Source of the DNA: DATBLE01 sp036555585
GTDB lineage: Bacteria; Actinomycetota; Thermoleophilia; Gaiellales; Gaiellaceae
Direction: 5' to 3'
NCBI GenBank assembly: GCA_036555585.1
Contig: DATBLE010000044.1
Span: forward strand, 1 to 64,000
DNA: 64,000 bases
Of the stretch, positions 13,805 to 22,855 are shown piece after piece; position 1 is the stretch's first letter; each line of letters opens with the position of its first letter. A program made the translations under genes and the position numbers. The notes beneath the pieces were generated by a model. That model saw nothing but the letters and a program-made list of their open reading frames with translations. It did not search any database and was not told the origin of the DNA.

Positions 13805-14683
13805 TCAGGTCTCCAGCCGGTAGATCGGGACGAGCCGCTTCTCCGCGTCGGTGTCGATGTGGGCGAGCACCTCGACGTACGGCTCGAGCCCCGAGCCCTT
13901 GAGCTTCGCCTTCAGCAGGCCGTCGACCTGGTACAGCCCTGCCGAGTTGTTCATCACGACCTCGATCTTGATCGGCTTCTGCTCGCCGTCCGAGATGGTC
14001 ACGTCGTCGATCGCGGCCGCCGAGAGCGAGTGCATCGAGACCCGACCCTTCTCGAAGGGGATGCGCGAGCGGCCCTGGGCCATGTCGAGCGCGTCGGCGA
14101 CCCGGACGACGCCCGCCTCGAGCGAGAAGGGCTCGCCGCCGGAGCGGTGCGAGATGATCGCCTGGAGCACCTCGGACGCGATCACGGTCAGCTCGGGCTC
14201 CTCGTAGATCCCGTCGAGCAGCTTCCGGATCTCCGGCTCGACCAGGAACAGGCTGAACTCCTCGTGCCCCTCGCGGTGGATGGACATGCCGACGTCGTGG
14301 AGCAGCGCGCCGAGCACGACGACGACCTCGGCGTCGTCGTTCGTCATGCCGAAGTCGCGGACGACCGAGGGCTCGACGTGGTGCTTGGTCAGCTGGCGGA
14401 GCAGCTTGAGCGCGATGTTCGTGACGATCTGGATGTGCACCCAGGAGTGGTCGTTGATCTCCATGCGCACGGTCGCGTTCACGTTCGCGACGTGCCACCA
14501 GCCCTTCAGCCGCCGGTCGGCGTTCGCCCGCTCGAGCAGCGTTCTGAGCTTCCTGTTCGCGCGCTCGGGCGCGTGCACGCGCATCTGCTCGACCGCCTGG
14601 GCGGGCGCCAGCCGCGTCTCCTTCTCGGCCTGGCCCGAGACCGGCTGCTCGATCCGCTCCTCGGTCTGCTTGTCCAGGGCCAT
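13805..14683 (-). CDS. HD-domain phosphohydrolase (292 aa)
   Basis: The metal-binding HD motif appears as LGALLHDVGMSIHREGHE near residue 140, preceded by HSWVHIQIV, whose His likely begins the H...HD...D series. A later ADALDM supplies the final Asp. The C-terminal part (VTISDGEQKPIKIEVVMNNS onward) resembles a small ferredoxin-like domain. Members hydrolyse nucleotide or phosphate esters; the substrate is not predictable here. ATG 14683 gives a soluble protein with a Gln/Glu-rich lead. Divergent from the DrrAB-like operon. Confidence 0.85.
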   Translation of the reverse strand: MALDKQTEERIEQPVSGQAEKETRLAPAQAVEQMRVHAPERANRKLRTLLERANADRRLKGWWHVANVNATVRMEINDHSWVHIQIVTNIALKLLRQLTKHHVEPSVVRDFGMTNDDAEVVVVLGALLHDVGMSIHREGHEEFSLFLVEPEIRKLLDGIYEEPELTVIASEVLQAIISHRSGGEPFSLEAGVVRVADALDMAQGRSRIPFEKGRVSMHSLSAAAIDDVTISDGEQKPIKIEVVMNNSAGLYQVDGLLKAKLKGSGLEPYVEVLAHIDTDAEKRLVPIYRLET

Positions 14684-14737
14684 CGCCGCCCTGGACTCTA
14701 CTCCGCTCGCGAGCGACGGCCGGCGAACCGGGTTGGG

Positions 14738-14743
14738 TAGCGT
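14738..14743 (+). promoter_or_regulatory. -10 element TAGCGT before the ABC operon
   Basis: TAGCGT ends 6 nt before GTG 14750, so the ABC mRNA probably starts at its GTG. Confidence 0.5.
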
Positions 14744-14749
14744 GGCACG

Positions 14750-15709
14750 GTGGCAGGTGAGATCGCGATCGAGGCCCTGGGCCTGCGCAAGCGCTACGGG
14801 AGCGTGGTCGCGCTGGACGGCGTGGACCTGGACGCGGAGAGGGGGATCGTCCTCGGCCTGCTCGGTCCGAACGGCGCCGGCAAGACGACCGCCGTCCGGA
14901 TCCTGACGACGCTGCTCGCTCCCGACGAGGGCACGGCTCGGGTGGCGGGCATCGACGTCCTCCGCGAGCCGGCACGGCTTCGCGAGCGCGTGGGGCTCGC
15001 CGGGCAGTACGCGGCGGTCGACGAGAACCTCACCGGGTTCGAGAACCTGGAGATGGTCGGCCGGCTCTACCACATGAGTCGCGGCGACGCCCGCGGCCGG
15101 GCACGGGAGCTGCTCGCCGAGTTCGACCTCTCGGACGCCGGGAGCAGGCTCGTGCGGACGTACTCGGGCGGGATGCGGCGCCGGCTCGACCTGGCGGCCG
15201 CGCTGGTCGCGCGTCCGCCCGTGCTCTTCCTCGACGAGCCGACCACGGGCCTCGACCCGCGCAGCCGGCTGGCCCTCTGGGACACGATCGAGGGGCTGGT
15301 CTCGGGCGGCGCGACGGTGCTGCTCACCACCCAGTACCTGGACGAGGCCGACCGGCTCGCCGACCGGATCGTCGTCATCGACCACGGCCGTGTGATCGCG
15401 GAGGGAACGCCGGGCGAGCTGAAGGCGAACACGCGCGGCGAGCAGCTGGAGGTGAAGCTGTCGGACGGCTCGCAGGGCGAGCGGGCTCTCGAGGCGCTCT
15501 CGGAGCTGGCGTGCGCGAGCCCGTCGCTCCAGGACTCGACCGTGCGGGTGCCGCTGCGCGAGCGGCAGGGCGCGATCGTCGACGCAGTTCGGCGGCTCGA
15601 CGCTGCGGGCGTCGCGGTCGACGACCTGGTCGTCCTCAGCCCGACGCTTGACGACGTCTTCCTCCAGCTGACCGGCCACGGGGCCGAGGACGAGCAGGAG
15701 GAGGGGTGA
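14750..15709 (+). CDS. ABC transporter ATP-binding protein, DrrA/daunorubicin-resistance type (319 aa)
   Basis: Powers export with the permease that follows. Walker A GPNGAGKTT (~residue 40), Q-loop in GLAGQYAAVDENLTG, signature YSGGMRRRLDLAAAL, Walker B VLFLDEPTTGLD and switch His replaced by Gln (LLTTQYLDEADRLADR), as is normal in DrrA. The C-terminal ~80 residues form the DrrA-specific domain ending in SPTLDDVFLQLTGH. The GTG start matches the TAGCGT promoter. GTGA overlap couples it to the permease. Confidence 0.93.
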   Translation: MAGEIAIEALGLRKRYGSVVALDGVDLDAERGIVLGLLGPNGAGKTTAVRILTTLLAPDEGTARVAGIDVLREPARLRERVGLAGQYAAVDENLTGFENLEMVGRLYHMSRGDARGRARELLAEFDLSDAGSRLVRTYSGGMRRRLDLAAALVARPPVLFLDEPTTGLDPRSRLALWDTIEGLVSGGATVLLTTQYLDEADRLADRIVVIDHGRVIAEGTPGELKANTRGEQLEVKLSDGSQGERALEALSELACASPSLQDSTVRVPLRERQGAIVDAVRRLDAAGVAVDDLVVLSPTLDDVFLQLTGHGAEDEQEEG

Positions 15710-16479
15710 GCAGCCTCGCCTACGCCGTCTCCGACACGCTCGTGCTGGCGAAGCGGAGCCTGCTCCGCATCCCCAGGCAGCCGGATCTCCTGGTCGGCTT
15801 CACGGTGCAGCCGATCATGTTCGTGCTGCTGTTCGTCTACGTCTTCGGCGGGGCGATCTCGACGCCCGGCCTCGACTACGTCGACTTCCTGATCCCGGGG
15901 ATCATCGTCCAGTCGATGACCTTCGGCGGCTTCGTCACCGCGCTCGGGCTGGCCGAGGACCGGAAGAAGGGGCTGATCGACCGGTTCCGCTCGCTGCCGA
16001 TGTCGCGGGCCGCCGTGCTCACGGGGCGCACCATGGCAGACGGCGCGACGAACGTCGTGCAGCTGGTGGTCATGCTCGCGGTCGGATTCGCGGTCGGCTT
16101 CCGCTTCTCCACCAGCGCGCCGGAGGTCGTCGCCGGCCTCGCGCTGTGCCTGCTGATCGGCTACGCCTTCTCGTGGGTGTTCGCGTTCATCGGTCTCACT
16201 GCCTCGTCGCCGGAGGCGGCGAACGCCTACGGCTTCACGATCCTCTTCCCGCTCACGTTCGTCTCGTCCGCGTTCGTGCCGCCGGAATCGATGCCCGACT
16301 GGCTGCAGCCGATCGCCGAGCACAACCCGTTCACGAACATGGTCAACGCGGTCCGCGCGCTATTCGTCGGCACTCCCGCCGGCAACCAGATCTGGCTCGC
16401 GGTCCTCTGGTCCCTGGCGATCGTCTTCGGCTTCGGCTCGCTCTCGGTCTGGCGCTACCGCCACGCTGTCGGCCGCTGA
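15706..16479 (+). CDS. ABC-2 type permease, DrrB family (257 aa)
   Basis: Six transmembrane helices, typical of DrrB-like exporters. The early amphipathic segment ends in a helix beginning PIMFVLLFVYVFGG. EDRKKGLIDRFRSLPMSR is the conserved cytoplasmic coupling loop, and it is followed by FTILFPLTFVSSAFVPPESMP before the last helix. It forms a homodimer with two copies of the ATPase encoded upstream. Substrates for this class include drugs, polysaccharides and lipids; none is indicated here. Confidence 0.92.
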   Translation: MSSLAYAVSDTLVLAKRSLLRIPRQPDLLVGFTVQPIMFVLLFVYVFGGAISTPGLDYVDFLIPGIIVQSMTFGGFVTALGLAEDRKKGLIDRFRSLPMSRAAVLTGRTMADGATNVVQLVVMLAVGFAVGFRFSTSAPEVVAGLALCLLIGYAFSWVFAFIGLTASSPEAANAYGFTILFPLTFVSSAFVPPESMPDWLQPIAEHNPFTNMVNAVRALFVGTPAGNQIWLAVLWSLAIVFGFGSLSVWRYRHAVGR

Positions 16480-16492
16480 GCGCGCCGGTCCC

Positions 16493-17689
16493 CTAGCTGC
16501 CGCAGTAGAGGTGCTGCGCGGCGGCCGCGACCCTCGTGTCGCCGGCGGCGACGGTCATCAGGCGGGCGCCGTTCAGGAGCAGGACGGAGACGTGCCGGCC
16601 GGTGTGGTCGCTGTAGACGTAGCTCCAGCCTCCGTCGTTGGCGCCGATCCAGAGGAAGGCGTCTCCGGGGCACCCTGCGCCGTTGCTGCCGCGGGCGCCG
16701 TAGAAGGCGAGCAGCTGCTGTCGCACGCCGAGCTCGCCGCCGACCAGCGCCTGGATGAAAGCGGCCTCGTCGGCGGCATCGGTGACGACGCCGCCGTCCG
16801 CTCCCATGCCGAAGGGATAGGCGTGCTGGGTCGAGCTGCCATCGGCGGCGATCGAGTAGCTGTCGACGTGCGGTCCGGCGATCGGGCCCTGCGGCTGGTA
16901 GGCGGAATGGGTGAGCCCGAGCGGCTCGACGATGCGCTCCCGGTAGAGCGCCGCGAGGGGCTTGCCGCCCGCCTTGGCTGCGATCAGGCCTGCAATCTTC
17001 CAGCCGACGTTGGAGTGGTGGTAGCGGCTGCCGGGCGCAGAGAGGAGCGGCTGCCAGGCGGCGAGCCGGATCACCCAGATCGGGTCGATGGTCGCGGGGT
17101 TGGCCTGCAGACGCGTCGCCAGCGTCGTCCAGTGCGCCCGCAGCTTCGCATCGTCGACGTTCCCGAGCGCGCGCTCGAACGCGCTCCGTGAGCTGAACAT
17201 CCCGTCGAAGTCGTCGACGAGGCCGCTCGTGTCGGAGATCAGCTGTCCCATCGCGATCCGGTTGCCGTAGGGGAGCAGGCCGGGCAGCCAGCGGGCGACC
17301 GTGTCGCCGAGGCTCAGCTTCCCCTCCTTGGCCAGCTGGAGCACGACCCCGAGCAGCCAGATCTTGCTGTTGCTCTCGATCCGCATCCGGGCGTCGGCCG
17401 TCATCGGCTCGCCCGTCTTGACGTTCGCGACCCCGGCGGCGTCCGTCCAACTGCCGTCCAGCCCGAGCCTGTAGGCGCTCGCTCCCGGTGCCGAGCGCTG
17501 CGTTCCGCTCACCAGATGGTCGAGAATCCGCTGCGGATCCGGACGCGACTCCCGCGCTCCGCCCGAGAAGAACAGCCGATCGACACCGACCTCGATCCCG
17601 GCCGCCACCACCAGCCCGGCGACCAGCCACAGCAGCGGCCGATGAGGCCACCGAGCGTGATGAACCGGCTGTGCGCCTGTCGACGCCAT
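16493..17689 (-). CDS. Membrane-anchored serine hydrolase, class C beta-lactamase/DD-peptidase-like (398 aa)
   Basis: One N-terminal helix (PLLWLVAGLVVAAGIEVGV) anchors an extracellular domain. Catalytic S-x-x-K is SNSK near residue 107 (MRIESNSKIWLLGVV). The Tyr motif is YHHSNVGWKIAGL near residue 220, slightly different from the usual Y-S-N. The third motif may lie near GGWSYVYSDHTGRHVS, where H-T-G replaces the KTG triad. Total length and order fit the beta-lactamase-related (AmpH/esterase) family. Actual substrate unknown; peptidoglycan, esters or peptides are possible. Confidence 0.82.
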   Translation of the reverse strand: MASTGAQPVHHARWPHRPLLWLVAGLVVAAGIEVGVDRLFFSGGARESRPDPQRILDHLVSGTQRSAPGASAYRLGLDGSWTDAAGVANVKTGEPMTADARMRIESNSKIWLLGVVLQLAKEGKLSLGDTVARWLPGLLPYGNRIAMGQLISDTSGLVDDFDGMFSSRSAFERALGNVDDAKLRAHWTTLATRLQANPATIDPIWVIRLAAWQPLLSAPGSRYHHSNVGWKIAGLIAAKAGGKPLAALYRERIVEPLGLTHSAYQPQGPIAGPHVDSYSIAADGSSTQHAYPFGMGADGGVVTDAADEAAFIQALVGGELGVRQQLLAFYGARGSNGAGCPGDAFLWIGANDGGWSYVYSDHTGRHVSVLLLNGARLMTVAAGDTRVAAAAQHLYCGS

Positions 17690-17791
17690 GCCAGACCTCC
17701 GTCCTCCAGCGTCGCTGCGCGCGCGGGTAGCGGCATCCGGGGAACCCCCGATCCGACCCGAGCCGCCTCTTCCGGCTCCGTCCGGAGCTCC

Positions 17792-19591
17792 TCAGGCGAC
17801 GTCGGCGGCCCAGTCTCCGTACAGGCTCGTGTACAGCCCGCGGCGAGCGAGGAGCTCGTCGTGGGAGCCCTGCTCCACGATGCCTCCGTGCTCGAGGACG
17901 ACGATCAGGTCGGCCTCGCGGATCGTGGACAGGCGGTGGGCGATGATGAACGCCGTCCGGCCGGCGAGCAGCTTGCGGAGCGCGATCTCGATCCGGCGCT
18001 CGGTGCCGATGTCGACCGACGAGGTGGCTTCGTCGAGCACGAGGATGCGCGGGTCGGCGAGGAGGGCGCGCGCGAAGGCGACCAGCTGGCGCTGGCCGAG
18101 CGAGAGGCGCGAGCCGCGCTCGCCGAGCTCCGTGTCGTAGCCGTCCTCGAGCTCCCGGACGAAGTCGTCCGCACCGACCGCCCGGGCGACGGCGACGACC
18201 TCGTCCTCGGTCGCATCCGGGCGGCCGAACGCGATGTTCTCGCGCACCGAGCCGGCGAACAGGAAGCCCTCCTGGGGGACGACGCCGAGCTGGCATCGCA
18301 GCGACGCCTGCGTGACGTGCCGCAGGTCGACTCCGTCGAGCGTGATCCGGCCGTGCGTCGGGTCGTAGAACCGGGCGAGCAGCTTCGCGATCGTCGACTT
18401 CCCGGCCCCGGTGTGACCGACGAGCGCGACGGTGGTGCCGGCCGCGACGTCGAGGTCGATTCCGTGCAGCACCTCGTCCCCCCGTCCGTAGCGGAAGCGG
18501 ACACCTTCGAAGCGGACGTCGCCGGCGAGCTGGCCGAGGTCGCGCGCGTTCGCCTCGTCGACGACCTCGGGCTGCTCGTCGAGGAGGTCGTTGATCTTGT
18601 CCAGCGCCGCAGTCGCGGAGAGGAACGTGCCGTAGAGCTGGGAGAGCGCCTGCACCGGGTCGAAGAAGTTCTGGACGTAGAGCATGAAGGCGAAGAGCGT
18701 CCCGATCTCGACCGCTCCCTCGAAGTAGAGGTGCCCGCCGTACCCGAGCACGATCGCGAGGGCGACCGTCGAGAGCAGGTCGACGAACGGGAAGTACCAG
18801 CCGCTGAGCACGACCGTCTGCTGGTTCGCCTGGCGGTAGCGCTCGCTGACCTGGCGGAAGTTGCGGATGTTCATCTGCTCCCGCGTGAATGCCTGGACGA
18901 CCCGCATGCCGGCGATGTCCTCGGCGAGCGTCGCGGTGACGAGCCCGAGCCGCTCCCGCACCGCCCGGTACGCGCGCGTCGAGTAACGGCGGAAGAGCGC
19001 GGTCGCGACGCTCATCACCGGGATCACGGTGAGCGTTGCGAGCGCCAGCCGCCAGTCGAGGACGAACAGGAGGATCGCGGTGCCGACGAGCGTGAGCGTG
19101 CTCTGCACGAGGGTGGAGAAGCCGTCCGTGACCAGCTGGTCGAGCGCCTCGACGTCGTTGGTCAGCCGGCTGATGATCACCCCGGCGCGGTTGCGCTCGT
19201 AGAAGCCCAGCGAGAGGCGCTGGAGATGCCCGAACAGGGTCGTGCGCAGGTCGGCCAGCATCCGCTCCCCGACCCAGCCCGTCAGGTAGGTCTGCGCGTA
19301 GGTCATCCCCCAGCTCGCCAGCCCGGCGACGAGGAAGAGCGCGACGACCAGGTAGAGCTTGCCGCCTCCGTTGACCGCGTCGTCGAGGGCGAACTTGGCG
19401 AGGAACGGGGGCGCGAGGGCGATCACGGTCGCCAGCAGCAACGTGACGAGCGAGAGGATGGCCCGGCCGCGATGCGGAACGACCAGCTGGTTCAAGGTCG
19501 CGAACCGCCGGCGCGTGCGCTTCCAGGACCAGTCCCGGACGGTGACACCCCGTTCCTGGAGCAGGTGGCTCCCAGGCTGGTGGACCCTCAT
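17792..19591 (-). CDS. ABC exporter half-transporter with canonical Walker B (599 aa)
   Basis: Six-helix exporter domain (~30-325) and nucleotide-binding domain (~350-590). Walker A GHTGAGKST, Q-loop VVPQEGFLF, signature LSLGQRQ, in which the second Ser/Gly position is Leu (not LSGGQ), Walker B ILVLDEATSSVD with the catalytic Glu, and H-loop IIAHRLSTI. The unusual signature should form the weak ATP site together with the Asp-type Walker B of its neighbour at 19791. ATG 19591 was chosen; 14 more in-frame residues upstream are unlikely. Probably a heterodimeric lipid or drug exporter. Confidence 0.92.
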   Translation of the reverse strand: MRVHQPGSHLLQERGVTVRDWSWKRTRRRFATLNQLVVPHRGRAILSLVTLLLATVIALAPPFLAKFALDDAVNGGGKLYLVVALFLVAGLASWGMTYAQTYLTGWVGERMLADLRTTLFGHLQRLSLGFYERNRAGVIISRLTNDVEALDQLVTDGFSTLVQSTLTLVGTAILLFVLDWRLALATLTVIPVMSVATALFRRYSTRAYRAVRERLGLVTATLAEDIAGMRVVQAFTREQMNIRNFRQVSERYRQANQQTVVLSGWYFPFVDLLSTVALAIVLGYGGHLYFEGAVEIGTLFAFMLYVQNFFDPVQALSQLYGTFLSATAALDKINDLLDEQPEVVDEANARDLGQLAGDVRFEGVRFRYGRGDEVLHGIDLDVAAGTTVALVGHTGAGKSTIAKLLARFYDPTHGRITLDGVDLRHVTQASLRCQLGVVPQEGFLFAGSVRENIAFGRPDATEDEVVAVARAVGADDFVRELEDGYDTELGERGSRLSLGQRQLVAFARALLADPRILVLDEATSSVDIGTERRIEIALRKLLAGRTAFIIAHRLSTIREADLIVVLEHGGIVEQGSHDELLARRGLYTSLYGDWAADVA

Positions 19592-19640
19592 AGGCGAGCC
19601 GCTTCCGCCGATGCCTCTGGTGGCCGCGTCCAAGCCGCAC

Positions 19641-19659
19641 CCCCACCCGATGGGTGGGG
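19641..19659. repeat. Perfect hairpin between the two ABC genes
   Basis: CCCCACCC-GAT-GGGTGGGG, an 8-bp stem with a 3-nt loop. It lies in the only sizeable gap (about 200 bp) between the paired exporters and could attenuate or stabilise the mRNA. No T-tract is present on either strand. Confidence 0.6.
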
Positions 19660-19790
19660 AGCCGTCCCGCCGCCCTCGGCGTCGACGATATCGGTCGACG
19701 ACGCGCGTGTCTGTGCCGGATCCGTGCCGATTCCGCGCGCCGGGCGCGCTGGGGGGCCGGGGCCGTTGGAGGTCGACGCACGGACCGCGC

Positions 19791-21581
19791 TCACGCCACT
19801 TCCTCGATCTCCGAGCGAGCCTCGACCGCGTCGGCGAACTGCCGCTCCAGCAGCCCGTGGTCGTGGATCTCGCGGTACACCGGGCTGGTCGCGCGCAGCT
19901 CGTCGTGCGTCCCGCGGGCGGCGATACGGCCCTGGTCGAGGACGACGATCTCGTCCGCGAGCGCGATCGTCGACAGGCGGTGGGCGATGATGAAGGTCGT
20001 GCGCCCGACCATGGCGCCGCGCAGGCCGATGCGGATCAGCGCCTCGGTCGACGCGTCGACCGAGGCCGTCGCATCGTCGAGCACGAGGATCCGCGGGTCG
20101 ACCGCCAACGCGCGGGCGATCGCCAGGCGCTGGCGCTGGCCGCCGGAGAGCGTGATCCCGCGCTCGCCGATCACGGTGTCGTAGCCCTGCGGGAGCCGCT
20201 CGATGAACTCGTGCGCCTGCGCGGCCCGGGCAACGGCCTCGACCGCCGTCTGCGGCAGGTCGCCGGCGCCGAAGGCGATGTTCTCCCGGACCGTCGCCGA
20301 GAAGAGGAACGGGTCCTGCGAGATCACGCCGACCGCGCGGCGCAACGAGGCGAGCGTGACGTCGCGCACGTCGCGGCCGTCGACGGTGATCCGGCCGGCG
20401 GTCACGTCGTAGAAGCGGGGGACGAGCGAGGTCAGCGTCGTCTTGCCCGAGCCGGTGTGCCCGATCAGGGCGATCGTCCAGCCCGGGGCAACGTCCAGGT
20501 CGACTTCGCTCAGCACCGGCCGGCCGTCCAGGTACGCGAACGAGACTCCCTCGAACCGCACCTCGCCGGGGCCGGGAGGAAGCTCGACGGCGCCCGGCCG
20601 GTCGGCGACCTCGTCCGGCTCGTCCATCACCTGGAAGATCCGCTCGCCGGCCGCGGTCGCCCGCTGCGCCTGGCCGATCCACATGCCGAGCGAGCGCAGC
20701 GGCAGCACCAGCATGCCCAGGTAGAGGTTGAAGGAGACGAAGGCGCCGATCGAGAGCGAGCCGTGCCGAACCATGGTCGCGCCGACCAGCAGCACGGCCG
20801 CCTGCGCGAGCATCGGCACGAACGAGATCAGCGGCACGTAGAAGGCGCGCTGGCGATTCGCCGCCACCGTCTGCCCGAACACGGCCTCGGAGCGTGAGCG
20901 GAACTTCCGCTCTTCCGCCGGCTCCTGCGCGAACGCCTTGACCACGTGGACGCCGACGATGCTCTCCTGCGCGACGGTGGCGACGTCGGCGAGCTTCTGC
21001 TGCACGTCGCGGAGGGTCGGATGGGAGACGCCGCTGTACCGGTACGCGAACACGATCAGCACCGGGACGATCGCCAGCGCGATCAGGGCGAGCTCCCACT
21101 GGACGAAGAAGAGGACGATCGTGACCGACAGCACGACGAGGACGTTCTGGAAGAAGAAGATCAGGCCGTAGCCGAGGAAGAAGCGCACGCCCTGGAGGTC
21201 GACCGTCGCACGCGACATCAGCTGACCGGTCTGGTGGGTGTCGTAGAAGCGGAACGACAGCCGCACCAGCCTGGCGTAGAGCGCGTTCCGCATGTCGAGC
21301 TCGACGCCGAGCGCCTGACGGCCCGAGATCAGCCGGCGCCCCACCATCAGGGCGGCCTTGAGCACGCCCAGCCCGACGATCAGCCAGATGTAGATCGTCA
21401 GGCGCTCACGGTCGTGGGGGACGATCGACTTGTTGATCACGCCGCCGACCACCCAGACGAGGGCGATCTGCGCTGCCTGCGAGCCGCAGGCGAGCACGAT
21501 CGACACGATCAGGGAGAGCTTGTACGGCTTCAGGAAGCCGAGCAGGCGCGTGAACGTGCGCCTGTACGGGACGGCCTCCAT
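19791..21581 (-). CDS. ABC exporter half-transporter with degenerate Walker B (596 aa)
   Basis: Transmembrane domain ~18-320 with six helices; the nucleotide-binding domain follows. Walker A GHTGSGKTT, Q-loop VISQDPFLF, canonical signature LSGGQRQRLAIARAL, H-loop IIAHRLSTI. Walker B reads ILVLDDATASVD: the catalytic Glu is Asp, the classic mark of the non-hydrolysing site in heterodimeric exporters (TM287/288, BmrCD). It is first in the minus-strand unit and its partner lies 200 bp downstream. The gene is intact. Confidence 0.93.
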   Translation of the reverse strand: MEAVPYRRTFTRLLGFLKPYKLSLIVSIVLACGSQAAQIALVWVVGGVINKSIVPHDRERLTIYIWLIVGLGVLKAALMVGRRLISGRQALGVELDMRNALYARLVRLSFRFYDTHQTGQLMSRATVDLQGVRFFLGYGLIFFFQNVLVVLSVTIVLFFVQWELALIALAIVPVLIVFAYRYSGVSHPTLRDVQQKLADVATVAQESIVGVHVVKAFAQEPAEERKFRSRSEAVFGQTVAANRQRAFYVPLISFVPMLAQAAVLLVGATMVRHGSLSIGAFVSFNLYLGMLVLPLRSLGMWIGQAQRATAAGERIFQVMDEPDEVADRPGAVELPPGPGEVRFEGVSFAYLDGRPVLSEVDLDVAPGWTIALIGHTGSGKTTLTSLVPRFYDVTAGRITVDGRDVRDVTLASLRRAVGVISQDPFLFSATVRENIAFGAGDLPQTAVEAVARAAQAHEFIERLPQGYDTVIGERGITLSGGQRQRLAIARALAVDPRILVLDDATASVDASTEALIRIGLRGAMVGRTTFIIAHRLSTIALADEIVVLDQGRIAARGTHDELRATSPVYREIHDHGLLERQFADAVEARSEIEEVA

Positions 21582-21639
21582 TCTCGAAACTTAGCCCGTG
21601 GACATCCGCGCGATTCGGGACGTACCGGTCGAGTGACGG

Positions 21640-22251
21640 CTAGGCGCGGTCGAGAGCGTCCAACCGCGCCCGGATCAGCCCGAGCGCTTCGTCGAGGCGC
21701 AGCCGGTTCGCAGGAACGTTCAGCCAGCGGCTGACGCCCGAGGGGTGCGGGAGCGGGATCACGGTCGCACCGGCGTGCTCGAAGGTCGCGCCGACGCACG
21801 GGTCGAGGCTGCGAAAGCCGAGCAGGCGGCGGATCGCGAGCCCGCCGACGGCGACGATCAGCGTCGGCCGGAGGAGGCGCAGCTCCCAGTCGAACCAGAA
21901 GCCGCACAGCTCCTGCTCACGAGGGGTCGGAACCCGGTCGCCGGTTCCCGCAGGCGACCGGCCCGGGTAGCAGCGCGTCACGGACGCGCAGTAGAAGGTC
22001 GCATAGAAGGCTTCCTCGTCGAGCTCGAGCCAGCGGCGCAGGTTCTGCCCGGCGCGGCCGCGCCACGGGCGGCGCTCCTCGCCCTCGACGACCCCGGGCG
22101 CCTGGCCGTAGAGGTAGGCGCGCTGGCCGGTATGCCCCTCGAGCACAGGGAGCGACGCGAGCGGGTAGCCGGCCTCGGAGCATGCGCGACACACGCGGTT
22201 GTCGCGCTGCAGCGAGCCCAGCGAGCGGTACGCCGAGCGGCGGCGCGTCAC
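21640..22251 (-). CDS. Uracil-DNA glycosylase-superfamily protein with four-cysteine cluster (203 aa)
   Basis: Excises uracil or related lesions from DNA. Motif 1 is YGQAPGVVEGEERRPWRGRAG (GEAPG in family 4 enzymes; here Gln replaces Glu). The late motif is LPHPSGVSRW. Cysteines at CRAC, at CASVTRC and at ELCGFW give a possible Fe4S4 cluster, as in family 4/5 enzymes. The GTG start at 22251 overlaps the stop of the upstream methyltransferase by four bases. Glycosylase activity is likely; the exact subfamily is not clear. Confidence 0.82.
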   Translation of the reverse strand: MTRRRSAYRSLGSLQRDNRVCRACSEAGYPLASLPVLEGHTGQRAYLYGQAPGVVEGEERRPWRGRAGQNLRRWLELDEEAFYATFYCASVTRCYPGRSPAGTGDRVPTPREQELCGFWFDWELRLLRPTLIVAVGGLAIRRLLGFRSLDPCVGATFEHAGATVIPLPHPSGVSRWLNVPANRLRLDEALGLIRARLDALDRA

Positions 22252-22835
22252 GCGGCGACGAGCACGAACCAGCGGCCTTCGTGCAGGACCGCTCCGCCGC
22301 CGAGCTCGTCGAGGAGCCCAGCACCGGTGAAGAACCGCTTGTAGACCGTCCAGCGGCTGCCGTCCTCGAGCACCCGCTCCTGCCACTCGAACCGGGGCTC
22401 GCCGTCCTGCAGCGCCGCGTCGAAGACGACCAGCTCGGACGCGACGCGGCGGGCCTCGGCGAGGAACCGCGCCCGCTCGTCCTCCTCCAGGTGGCCGTAG
22501 AAGTGGCTGGTGAAGACGCGTTCGAAGGCGCCGTCCTCGAACGGCAGCTCGAGTGCGTCGCCCTGGACGAACGTCGCGCGCGGGGCCTGCTCGCCGGCGA
22601 CCTCGAGCATCGCGTCGCTCTGGTCGAGCCCGGTCACCACCCCGGCCAGGAAGCGGGTGACGAAGCCCGTACCGCAGGCGACGTCGAGCGTGCGCTTCGG
22701 AGCGAGCGCCCGGATCGCCTCGAAGGCCTGGTCGCGCTCGGCCTGCCAGGCCGGGTCGGTGCGTGGCTCGTACAGTCCGCGCTGGAGCCACCAGTCGTCG
22801 TATTCGCGCGCCCGCGCGTGGTAGTAGGCCCTCAC
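22248..22835 (-). CDS. Class I SAM-dependent methyltransferase (195 aa)
   Basis: Motif I is TLDVACGTGFVTRFLAG (~residue 50), followed by an acidic strand end (TGLDQSDAMLEVA), motif II/III FVQGDALELPFEDGAFE, and FVFTSHFYGHL-type post-motif. This is a Rossmann-fold methyltransferase of the UbiE/type 11 kind. The N-terminus YYHARAREYDDWW resembles small-molecule or lipid methyltransferases, but the acceptor is unknown. Divergent from ftcD, with ~20 bp between starts. Confidence 0.85.
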   Translation of the reverse strand: MRAYYHARAREYDDWWLQRGLYEPRTDPAWQAERDQAFEAIRALAPKRTLDVACGTGFVTRFLAGVVTGLDQSDAMLEVAGEQAPRATFVQGDALELPFEDGAFERVFTSHFYGHLEEDERARFLAEARRVASELVVFDAALQDGEPRFEWQERVLEDGSRWTVYKRFFTGAGLLDELGGGAVLHEGRWFVLVAA

Positions 22836-22842
22836 CGCGATC

Positions 22843-22848
22843 TAGGGT
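22843..22848 (+). promoter_or_regulatory. -10 element TAGGGT of ftcD
   Basis: TAGGGT ends 7 nt before GTG 22856 and fixes that codon as the likely leaderless start. The divergent methyltransferase begins only ~20 bp away. Confidence 0.5.
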
Positions 22849-22855
22849 ACGCAAC

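Noticed and set aside
16455..19781. A 1108-residue minus-strand open frame
   Set aside because: It is a shifted reading of the serine hydrolase and ABC genes, rich in Arg/Ala/Pro/Gly with no domain; the other frame contains all motifs.
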